This document shows positions 13,013-20,345 of a DNA stretch of 20,893 bases, piece after piece. The stretch is from the NCBI GenBank assembly GCA_002433675.1, contig DJIP01000143.1:1-20893 (forward strand), given 5' to 3'. The position numbers and the translations under genes were made by a program. The notes under the pieces are model-generated. The model was not told where the DNA came from. It saw nothing but the letters and a program-made list of their open reading frames with translations, and did no database searches. Positions within the stretch are counted from its first letter, which is position 1. Every line of letters starts with the position of its first letter. This stretch comes from Halomonas halophila. Its GTDB lineage: Bacteria; Pseudomonadota; Gammaproteobacteria; Pseudomonadales; Halomonadaceae.

Positions 13013-14905
13013 ATGGGCCTACCCACGAGCCTCCTTGGAGACCCGACCTTGGCCACCGCGCTGCTTCTCAACGTCTTGATCTTTCTCACCGCGGCGGTGC
13101 TGGTGGTCCCGATCATCAAGCGCCTTGGCCTGGGGGAAGTGCTCGGCTACCTGATCGCTGGGGTGCTGATCGGCCCCTCGGCCCTCGGTCTGGTGCCGGA
13201 CGCCGAAGGAGTACTGCAGTTTTCTCAGGTCGGTATCGTCTTTCTGCTGTTCGTCATCGGCCTGGAGCTGAAACCGGCGCGGCTCAAACTGATGCGCAAG
13301 GCGGTGTTCGGCTTCGGCAGCCTGCAGGTGGCCATCACGACCCTGGTACTGGGGCTGACCGCCCTGGCACTGGGCCTTCCGCCGGTAGCGGCGGCGGTGG
13401 TGGGCTTCAGTCTGGGGCTATGCTCGACGCCGCTGGTGCTGCACCTGCTGGGCGAACGCCAGGAACTCAACAGCCGTCACGGGCGTCATGCCTTTGCGTT
13501 GCTGCTGTTCCAGGACATGGCGGCCATTCCGGTGCTGGCGGTGATTCCGATCCTCGCCGCCGACTCGCTGGTCAGCGGCGGCATGACCGCGGTGCTCAAG
13601 GAAGTCGCCATCGCCGTCGCCGCCTTCACCGGTCTGATCTTCGGTGGGCGCAAGCTGCTGCCGCCGCTATTCCGCCTGGCCGCAGCCACCGACAGCCGCG
13701 AAGTGTTCGCCGGCATGTCGTTGCTGGTGCTGATCGGTGCCGCCCTGCTGATGGAGCTTGCCGGGCTGTCCATGGCGCTTGGCGCCTTTATCGCCGGTAT
13801 CCTGCTGGCCGACTCCGAGTATCGCCACAGCATCGAGGCCGACATCGAACCGTTTCGCGGTCTGCTGCTGGGGCTGTTCTTCATGGCGGTGGGCATGACC
13901 GCCAAGATCGGCCTGCTGGCCCAGTCCCCCGGGCTGGTGCTGGGTCTGACTGCGCTGCTGCTGCTGGCCAAGGGCGCCAGCCTGATGATCGCCGCTCGGG
14001 TCTACCGCTGCGGTTGGCGCGAAACCACCACCCTCGGCGTGCTGCTGTCACAAGGCGGAGAGTTCGCCTTCGTGCTGCTGACCGCAGCGGGCTCTGCCGC
14101 CTTGCTGGCGCAGGATCTCGTACACGTTCTGGTGCTGGTGGTGTCACTGTCCATGGCCGCTACACCGATCCTGTTTCTGGGCCACGAAAGGCTCGTTCGG
14201 CCATTGTTCAAGAAGCCTCGGCCCAAGCGCGAATTCGACGCCATGGACGATGATTCGCCTCGCATCATTCTGGTCGGCTTCGGTCGCTTCGGTCAGATCA
14301 TGGGGCGTGCGCTTCAAGGACTCGAGATCCCCTACACCGTCCTCGACATCAATGCCGACCATGTCGACTTTGTGGGCCGCTACGGCAACAAGGTGTACTA
14401 CGGCGACGCCACTCGACTGGATCTGCTGGACGCCGCCGGCGCGCGTCATGCCCAGGTGCTGGTGGTCGCGGTCGGCGATCCGGATATCTCGATGCGTATC
14501 ATCCATCGCGCCAGCAAGCGCTTCCCCCACCTCAAGATCTACGCACGCGCCAGAGATCGTCACCACGCCCAGTTGCTGATGCGGGCCAAGGTCGGTTTTA
14601 TCCTTCGCGAACTGCTGCCGGCGAGCCTGGAAATGACCCGTGAGGTGCTGATCGGGCTCGGTGTGCCCCGCGAGCAGGCCCAGCACACCATCGACACCTT
14701 CCGCCCACACGACGAGGAGACCCTGCGGCGTCAGCTCGAGGTCTTCGGCAACGAGAAGAAGCAGATGCAGACGGTGCGACAGGCGGCCAAGGAGCTCGAG
14801 ACACTGTTCGAGGCCGACGAGGACATCCTGACCCGGGTCGAGGAAATCCCCCGGCGCCAAGCCTCGGACGGCGCCGACACCAAGCGCTCGACCAACGAGT
14901 CCTGA
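13013..14905 (+). CDS. KefB/KefC-type monovalent cation:proton antiporter (CPA2 family)
   Basis: A protein of about 630 aa with 12-13 membrane helices (about residues 12-400, CPA2 exchanger domain). It has a cytosolic RCK/TrkA-N Rossmann domain starting at GFGRFGQ (G422) and containing VYYGDATRLDLLDAAGA, and a C-terminal helical tail. Similarity to E. coli KefC runs through the nucleotide-binding domain, including the ARARD segment. The position I align with KefC N551, which I recall as a glutathione ligand, appears to be Asp (TFRPHD against VFRRFN), so glutathione gating is not assured. No KefF/KefG partner is adjacent. The start is uncertain. The ATG at 13013 has no good ribosome site, while a TTG at 13049 has TTGGAGA 7 nt upstream and fits a TATGCT -10 at 13007-13012, giving 618 aa. 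K+ efflux in stress or pH control is the likely role. Confidence 0.9.
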   Translation: MGLPTSLLGDPTLATALLLNVLIFLTAAVLVVPIIKRLGLGEVLGYLIAGVLIGPSALGLVPDAEGVLQFSQVGIVFLLFVIGLELKPARLKLMRKAVFGFGSLQVAITTLVLGLTALALGLPPVAAAVVGFSLGLCSTPLVLHLLGERQELNSRHGRHAFALLLFQDMAAIPVLAVIPILAADSLVSGGMTAVLKEVAIAVAAFTGLIFGGRKLLPPLFRLAAATDSREVFAGMSLLVLIGAALLMELAGLSMALGAFIAGILLADSEYRHSIEADIEPFRGLLLGLFFMAVGMTAKIGLLAQSPGLVLGLTALLLLAKGASLMIAARVYRCGWRETTTLGVLLSQGGEFAFVLLTAAGSAALLAQDLVHVLVLVVSLSMAATPILFLGHERLVRPLFKKPRPKREFDAMDDDSPRIILVGFGRFGQIMGRALQGLEIPYTVLDINADHVDFVGRYGNKVYYGDATRLDLLDAAGARHAQVLVVAVGDPDISMRIIHRASKRFPHLKIYARARDRHHAQLLMRAKVGFILRELLPASLEMTREVLIGLGVPREQAQHTIDTFRPHDEETLRRQLEVFGNEKKQMQTVRQAAKELETLFEADEDILTRVEEIPRRQASDGADTKRSTNES

Positions 14906-15004
14906 CCTCCGCTCATCCGGCCAGAAGTCGCTTGCCCTGCCATTTGGCAGTCAGGTCGACGGCCGGTCTGCGCAGGCAAGGACAGGCCAGGCGCAGGGGC
15001 GACG

Positions 15005-17341
15005 TCAACGCCGGGCCGTTTCCCACCAGCGGGGCAGCCTCGCCTGCACCTCTGGCCTGGCGAAGCGATCGTCCAGCAATACCAGGGTGCCGGTATCCTG
15101 GGGCCCGCGAATGACCCGCCCTGCCGCCTGGACCACCTTGATCAGTCCAGGGATACGATAGGCGTAGTCGTCACCACGACCGAAGCGTTGCTCGAGGCGT
15201 GTCTTCAGCGCCTCCTGGCGGGCATCGCTGGGGGGTAGCCCCAGGGTGGCCACAAAAGCACCGATCAAGCGCTCGCCGGGCAGGTCGACGCCTTCGGCGA
15301 AGGCACCTCCGAGTACCGCAAAGGCGATCCCTTCGCCCCCTGGCACAAAATCCTCGAGAAAGGCCTCGCGCTCCGCCTCGCTCATGGCGCGTCGCTGAGC
15401 GCGCTGAGGAATGTCGGGATGGGCCTCGGCCAGGGCTTCGCGCACCTGCTCCAGATAGGCGAAGCTCGAGAAGAACGCCAGATAGTGGCCGGGACGTCGA
15501 CGGTACTGCTCGCTCATGACGTCGAGTATTCCCGGCAGGGATCGCGTTCGATCGCGGTAGCGGGTAGACAGCTGCGCGCACACCTTTACCTCGAGCTGCT
15601 CGGCGACAAAAGGCGACGCGACCTCGGCCCACACCGTGTCCTCGGCAAGCCCCAGCAGGTCGATCTGATAGCGTGGTGGCGCCAGGGTCGCAGAAAACAG
15701 CACACTTGCGTGAGCCGCGGCGAAGCGGGGCCGCAGAAAGTCGGCGGGCACCTGGTTGACGATGGCCAGACGCGCCCGCCCACGCCCATGGCGGGTGAGT
15801 TCGCACAGCGAGTGATCACCGAAGCGCTCCGCCAGCCGAACAAAGGCCAACGCCTCGAACAGGCAGTCGGTCAGCGCCGGACTGGTATCCTCCGGATGCT
15901 CGCCCAGATGGTCGCCGATGGCACCACAGAGCCCCTGCAGGGAGCCGATCAACTCTGCCGGCAAGGCGTCGAGCGCAAACCAGCGTGGCGCTTCGCGACT
16001 GCCTGGGTCCTCTCCGCCGTGCTCGCGCACCAGTGCCTGCCACTGCTTGATCACCCTGGCCAGAGGCTGGCGCAGCGCCGCTGGCGCCTCCTTATGCAGG
16101 CGCGCCAGGCGACGCTGGTCGAGACTCGCCGAGTACATGCCACGGGCACGCTCGATCAAGTTGTGAGCTTCATCCACCAGCACACCCAACCGCCACTGTC
16201 GTGCCTGGGCCAAGCCATGCAGCAGCGCGCTCGAGTCGAAATAGTGATTGACGTCGCCGACCACCAGATCGCTCCAGCGCGCCATCTCCTGGCCCAGATA
16301 GTACGGGCAGACACGATGCTCAAGCGCTACCTGTCTAAGCCCGTCGCGATCTAGCCAGCCTTGCTCGACCGCCGCCTGCCTCGCATTGGGCAGTCGGTCG
16401 TAGAAGCCCTGGGCCAGGGGGCAGCTATCGCCATGGCAGGCCAGTTGCGGATGCTCGCAGGCCTTGTCCCGGGCGATCAGCTCCAGCGTGCGCAGCTTGC
16501 GCTGTGGGCCTGGATCGAGCTGGGCCAGCGCCGCCAGCGCCAACTGTCGGCCGGTGGTCTTCATGGTCAGGAAGGCGGCACGGTCCAGCGCCTGGCGGGG
16601 CATTGCCTTGAGCAGCGGGAACAGACTGCCCAGCGTCTTGCCGATGCCGGTGGGCGCCTCGATCAGCAGATCCCGACCAGTGGCAACGGCCTTGTAGGTG
16701 GTCTCGGCCATCTCGCGCTGCCCAGGCCTGAACGCAGGGTAGGGAAACGTCAAACCGTCCAGCGCTTCATCTCGCCGCCGACGATGTGCGGCTTCGGCCA
16801 GCGCCCAGGCGCGATAGGCGCGACAGGCCGTCTCCAGTTCCTGCCACAGCGTGGCGGCATCTGCCTCGACGCTCAGGCAGGTCTCGCGACCGCTGACCAG
16901 ATCCAGATAGACCAGCGCCAGGGTAATCCTCTCGCGTCCCTGCTGGCGGCACCAAAGTGCGCCATAGGCTCGCACCTGCGCCCAATGCAGCGCGCGCTGA
17001 TTGTCGGCCATGCGCTCCAGGCGTCCCCGGTGGGTCTTGATCTCTTCGAGTCGCCCACCGTTCTCGGCCACACCGTCGATGCGCCCCTGGACCTTGAGCC
17101 CCTCGAGGGTGGCGGCGACCATCACCTCACTGCGGTAGTCTTCGCCACGCCGGGCCACGACACGGGCATGACCCTCCATCCCTTCCCGCGAGCTGGGGGC
17201 CGGGGTGAAGCGGTGATCCAGGTCACCGCGTCTACCGGTGAACTCACACAGTTCACGGACGCCGACGCCAAGCGAATCCGTCTGGGCGGCGTCGATGGCG
17301 ACCGTCTCGGCATCATCAGACGTTGAAGAACAATCAGCCAT
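15005..17341 (-). CDS. XPD/DinG-type Fe-S DNA helicase with fused N-terminal RecB/Cas4-like nuclease domain
   Basis: A 778-aa fusion protein. Residues about 45-150 show PD-(D/E)xK nuclease motifs of the RecB/Cas4 type: H58, D89 (QGRIDG), E100-x-K102 (EEIKT) and a QxxxY motif (Q122-Y126). Residues about 200-778 form a superfamily 2 Rad3/XPD helicase: Walker A APTGIGKT (K235), four cysteines spaced for a 4Fe-4S cluster (C295, C302, C307, C345), the DEAH box 390-393, SATL, FAEGVDLPG, and motif VI QAAGRVIR near the end. Such helicases unwind DNA 5' to 3'. Its ATG overlaps the last 8 nt of FAN1 (ATGGCTGA), so translation is coupled and the two proteins are expected to act together. No own ribosome site is needed. 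All catalytic residues are present. DinG and YoaA lack this nuclease domain. Confidence 0.92.
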   Translation of the reverse strand: MADCSSTSDDAETVAIDAAQTDSLGVGVRELCEFTGRRGDLDHRFTPAPSSREGMEGHARVVARRGEDYRSEVMVAATLEGLKVQGRIDGVAENGGRLEEIKTHRGRLERMADNQRALHWAQVRAYGALWCRQQGRERITLALVYLDLVSGRETCLSVEADAATLWQELETACRAYRAWALAEAAHRRRRDEALDGLTFPYPAFRPGQREMAETTYKAVATGRDLLIEAPTGIGKTLGSLFPLLKAMPRQALDRAAFLTMKTTGRQLALAALAQLDPGPQRKLRTLELIARDKACEHPQLACHGDSCPLAQGFYDRLPNARQAAVEQGWLDRDGLRQVALEHRVCPYYLGQEMARWSDLVVGDVNHYFDSSALLHGLAQARQWRLGVLVDEAHNLIERARGMYSASLDQRRLARLHKEAPAALRQPLARVIKQWQALVREHGGEDPGSREAPRWFALDALPAELIGSLQGLCGAIGDHLGEHPEDTSPALTDCLFEALAFVRLAERFGDHSLCELTRHGRGRARLAIVNQVPADFLRPRFAAAHASVLFSATLAPPRYQIDLLGLAEDTVWAEVASPFVAEQLEVKVCAQLSTRYRDRTRSLPGILDVMSEQYRRRPGHYLAFFSSFAYLEQVREALAEAHPDIPQRAQRRAMSEAEREAFLEDFVPGGEGIAFAVLGGAFAEGVDLPGERLIGAFVATLGLPPSDARQEALKTRLEQRFGRGDDYAYRIPGLIKVVQAAGRVIRGPQDTGTLVLLDDRFARPEVQARLPRWWETARR

Positions 17342-19028
17342 CGGACCACCGCACGTGGCACACCGACACCGGAATACCGTGGCACTGGAAGTGCTGAAGC
17401 CAACGACGCTGGTTGTCCTGCAGCCGGTCTCCAGGCGCCTTGACCTCGATCAGACGGTAGCGGGGCTGGCCCTCCCCGGCATCGGGAAAGAACTGGATCA
17501 GGTCCGGCCAGCCTGATCGGTTGGCCTTCAGATCCTCGAGCAGGCGCTCGAACAGCACCGCCAGGTGTTCCGGCGCAATACAGTGGAGCGCCAGCTCCAG
17601 CAAGGTCTCGTCGAGCACCTCCCAGTAGACGAAGGGGTTGGCCAGACCCTGCTTGTCGCGCCAGCGGGCCCTGGTACGCTCGCGGTAGTCGCCGCTCGCC
17701 AGCGCCTCGAGGCAGGCATCGAAGCGATCACGCCGTCGCGACACGAAGTCGGGTCGATACAGATCCGCCGGCCCGCGATGGAAGGGATGAAAGAAGGCTC
17801 CCGGCAAGGGAGCGAAGATAACGTCCCAGCACAGCAGGCCGAAGAGTCCGGCGAACAGATGGTTCTCGACATAGAAGGCCGGAGCCTCATCCCGTGCCAG
17901 GTGATCACGCAGGGCCAATTCCACCGAGCCACTGGCCGCCAGCGATTGTGGTGGCAAGCTCAGGCTCCAGCTTTGCGGCGGCGCTTGTGCTGCTGGCTTG
18001 GGCACCGGCTCGCCCAGGCGGCGCTGCAATCGCGGCACCAGCCGGGCAAGCGCCTGGCGCTCGGCGTCGTCCAGAGGCGCCTCGAGCGCCTGGGTCGCCA
18101 GCGTCAGTGCCTGGCGATGCTCGCCCTCCCGCTCCAGCAGGCGTAGTCGACGCACCCGCGCTTCGCCCGGGCCAGCAAACGAGAAGATCTCCAGCGCCAG
18201 CGCCACCTGCCCTACTCGCTGGGCCTGCTGTCCCAGACGCAGCAGCAGGCGAGACCGCCGCGCAGCCAGCCAGGGATTGTCCTCGGGCAGCGCCGGCACC
18301 GCGGACCAGATATCAGCCACGGCCTCGCCGTCGTCGAAGCGCTCTCGCAGCCGATGCAGGCAGAGATAGGTATCCACCTCATGGCGCTGCTGAAATCCCC
18401 GCGAGGCGGGGTCGAAGCTCACCCGTTCATAGCGCATATGGCCAAGCTCAGCCATCACGAAATCGGACCAGCTCTGGCGCAGATTGCCGAAGAACATCAG
18501 GCGCAGTCGATCACACACCGACATGACCGAGACTCGCACCAGGGTCTCGTCGGACTCAGGCCACCAGGCGCTCCAGCGCCGCGGCGTAAACTGGCCGTCC
18601 AGCGCCTCGCACAGGCGCGACTTGGAGACCGAGGCGGGCAGACCGCAAGCGGACACAGTTTCGGCGAAGACCCGTCGAGCCTCGGAGAGGCGCAGCTGTG
18701 CAAGCAGGTCATCGAGACTCAGCACGGGATCAAGCTCAACTAACTCCGCCGCCGCCAGCCGGCTCAGCGCCTGCTCGAGATCATCGACCTCGGCATAGAC
18801 CAGGCGACCTGTACGAAACAGCTCACCCTTGCGCGAGACCATGCGTACCAGCAACGCCTGGGCCGACTCCGGCAACTCGCCGAAGGCCATGATAAAGCGC
18901 TGTTCTGGTTCTGCCAGCAGGTCGGCGTGGCGCGCCATCACCCAGTCGAGCACAAACTGGAAGTGGCGCAGATAGTAGAGAGGATCGTCGCGCAGGTCGG
19001 CGGGTAGCGAGGGCGACATGGGATTCAT
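17334..19028 (-). CDS. FAN1 family structure-specific nuclease (VRR-NUC domain)
   Basis: A 564-aa bacterial FAN1 homologue. FAN1 is the Fanconi-associated nuclease that cuts 5' flaps and unhooks DNA interstrand cross-links, and a Pseudomonas aeruginosa FAN1 has been structurally characterised. The N-terminal region contains the family signature LVRMVSRKGELFRTGRLVY (residues about 60-78). A helical TPR-like middle region (about 200-345) includes DNPWLAARRSRLLLRLGQQA. The C-terminal VRR-NUC domain (about 440-558) carries D509 (SGWPDLIQF) and E528-x-K530 (LIEVKAPGD) followed by Q540, the PD-(D/E)xK triad. Two starts are possible, ATG at 19028 (MNPMSPS) and 19019; neither has a ribosome site, and a promoter is positioned to start transcription at 19028. 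It is the first gene of a two-gene operon, overlapping the helicase gene by 8 nt. No LexA box was found nearby. Confidence 0.93.
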   Translation of the reverse strand: MNPMSPSLPADLRDDPLYYLRHFQFVLDWVMARHADLLAEPEQRFIMAFGELPESAQALLVRMVSRKGELFRTGRLVYAEVDDLEQALSRLAAAELVELDPVLSLDDLLAQLRLSEARRVFAETVSACGLPASVSKSRLCEALDGQFTPRRWSAWWPESDETLVRVSVMSVCDRLRLMFFGNLRQSWSDFVMAELGHMRYERVSFDPASRGFQQRHEVDTYLCLHRLRERFDDGEAVADIWSAVPALPEDNPWLAARRSRLLLRLGQQAQRVGQVALALEIFSFAGPGEARVRRLRLLEREGEHRQALTLATQALEAPLDDAERQALARLVPRLQRRLGEPVPKPAAQAPPQSWSLSLPPQSLAASGSVELALRDHLARDEAPAFYVENHLFAGLFGLLCWDVIFAPLPGAFFHPFHRGPADLYRPDFVSRRRDRFDACLEALASGDYRERTRARWRDKQGLANPFVYWEVLDETLLELALHCIAPEHLAVLFERLLEDLKANRSGWPDLIQFFPDAGEGQPRYRLIEVKAPGDRLQDNQRRWLQHFQCHGIPVSVCHVRWSDG

Positions 19029-19034
19029 GCAGGC

Positions 19035-19063
19035 ATTTTACCAGTGGTTCGCTGCGCTCCCAA
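19035..19063 (-). promoter_or_regulatory. Extended -10 promoter of the FAN1 operon
   Basis: On the minus strand, TTGGGA (19063-19058, 4/6 to TTGACA) is followed by exactly 17 bp and TAAAAT (19040-19035, 5/6 to TATAAT), preceded by TGG, the extended -10 motif. A start 7 nt downstream falls on base 19028, the A of the FAN1 ATG. This predicts a leaderless mRNA and explains the missing ribosome site. Confidence 0.65.
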
Positions 19064-19444
19064 GGAAGTTGCTAACGCGCTCCCGGGTATTCGTCAGGCG
19101 GCAAACGGCTTTGCTGCTAAGCATTGATGAGCATTATGTGGATAAAGCCATTTCAGCAAAAGCCGAATCTTGCATGCCAGTCTATGCTGGTGACACTGTC
19201 AAACAAGGCAATGACAACCGAGCTTGCTGCCGGCCTGTCGCCTGATCGGACGCGGTGACACTCGTCGAGCTCTATGGAGCTGGTCGATGTCGTTGAAGCC
19301 TTCGATAAAACTCGTCGATGCCGCCCATTGATGAAGCCCGTCGACGAAGCGAGACCGATGTAGCGACCTACCGGTCAAGTCGTGAACACGCTGCAAGTTC
19401 CTGCCGGCCAGCCCCGGCGATCTCGTCTTTAGAGGAAGTGATCC
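19064..19444. other. Divergent intergenic region upstream of bdhA, with hairpin and degenerate repeats
   Basis: This is most of the 416-bp gap between FAN1 and bdhA. The part from about 19060 to 19210 is visibly richer in A/T than the rest of the window. CGGCTTTGCTG (19106-19116) can pair with CAGCAAAAGCCG (19154-19165) with one bulge, or its GGCTTT can pair with AAAGCC (19144-19149). At 19261-19349 a degenerate motif CTCGTCGAyG...GAAG recurs about five times at uneven steps. No convincing bdhA promoter was found. The 75-codon plus frame at 19018-19245 looks accidental. Confidence 0.45.
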
Positions 19445-20224
19445 ATGCTCCAGCAGAAGACCGCCATCATCACCGGCTCCACCAGCGGTATCGGTCTCGG
19501 TATCGCCGAAGGCTTCGCCAAGGCGGGCATCAACCTGGTCATCAACGGTATCGAGGCCGCCGCAGACGTCGAGGCCACCCGTGCCAACCTCGAGAAGCAC
19601 GGCGTCAAGGTCGTCTATGACAACGCCAACATGATGGACCCCGGCGAGATCAGCGCCATGCACAAGCGGGCCGAGGCGGAATTCGGCAGCGTGGACATCA
19701 TCGTCAACAACGCCGGTATTCAGCACGTGGCACCGGTGGACGAGTTCCCCGAGGACAAGTGGAACGCCATCATCGCCATCAACATGAATTCCGCCTTTCA
19801 CCTGACCAAGGCCGCCTTGCCGGGCATGAAGGCACGTGGCTGGGGGCGAGTGATCAACATCGCGTCCGCCCACGCCCTGGTGGCATCGCCCTTCAAGTCG
19901 GCCTACGTGGCCGCAAAACACGGCGTTCTTGGGCTGACCAAGACCGTGGCGCTGGAAGTCGCCGAACACGGCATCACCGTCAATGCCATCTGTCCGGGCT
20001 ACGTGCTGACGCCTCTGGTCGAGAAGCAGATTCCCGACACCGCCAAGGCACGCGGTATCTCCGAGGACTCGGTGATTCGTGACGTCTTGCTGGCCAACCA
20101 GCCGACCCGCGAGTTCGTCACCACCGAACAACTGGCGGCCACGGCGCTGTTCCTGTGTTCGGACGGCGCCGCCTCCATGACGGGCATAGCCCTGCCGGTC
20201 GATGGCGGCTGGACAGCACACTGA
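19445..20224 (+). CDS. bdhA: D-3-hydroxybutyrate dehydrogenase (short-chain dehydrogenase)
   Basis: A 259-aa classical SDR that interconverts D-3-hydroxybutyrate and acetoacetate with NAD, the step that feeds poly-3-hydroxybutyrate breakdown products into central metabolism. The Rossmann motif is GSTSGIG (11-17), followed by NNAG (88-91), N113, and the catalytic S141, Y154, K158 (YVAAK). The substrate-binding set known from the Pseudomonas fragi enzyme (Gln94, His144, Lys152, Gln196) is matched one residue earlier by Q93, H143, K151 and Q195, which raises the call above a generic SDR. The start ATG has AGAGGAAG about 6-9 nt upstream. It is followed after 121 bp by a patatin-like gene on the same strand and is divergent from FAN1. 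Length is typical and no residue is missing. Confidence 0.95.
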   Translation: MLQQKTAIITGSTSGIGLGIAEGFAKAGINLVINGIEAAADVEATRANLEKHGVKVVYDNANMMDPGEISAMHKRAEAEFGSVDIIVNNAGIQHVAPVDEFPEDKWNAIIAINMNSAFHLTKAALPGMKARGWGRVINIASAHALVASPFKSAYVAAKHGVLGLTKTVALEVAEHGITVNAICPGYVLTPLVEKQIPDTAKARGISEDSVIRDVLLANQPTREFVTTEQLAATALFLCSDGAASMTGIALPVDGGWTAH

Positions 20225-20345
20225 AGCACCGTTCGACAGGGTGAAGCATGCGGCGAACCTGCCGCCGACGCCGCTGCTGCCGCACTTTTCCCGGCAAGGG
20301 AAGACGGCCTCACGGACGACCGCACCAAGATGACAGGAGAGCTTG

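Noticed and set aside
14906..15004. CTGCCATTTGGCAG (14937-14950) as a terminator between the antiporter and helicase genes
   Set aside because: The stem is only 5-6 bp with no T-run on either strand.
15419..17326. Plus-strand frames of 311 and 321 codons opposite the helicase gene
   Set aside because: The minus strand carries Walker A, DEAH and Fe-S motifs in one unbroken frame. The plus frames have no recognisable features.
15005..19063. LexA (SOS) box for the FAN1/helicase operon
   Set aside because: No CTGT-N8-ACAG sequence was found near the promoter or start, so SOS control is not supported.
19018..19245. 75-codon plus frame (MGFMQAFYQWF...) in the FAN1-bdhA gap
   Set aside because: It has a possible GAGGG before its ATG but starts inside the FAN1 5' end, crosses the FAN1 promoter, uses codons unlike the neighbours and has no family likeness. 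It is kept only as a weak possibility.
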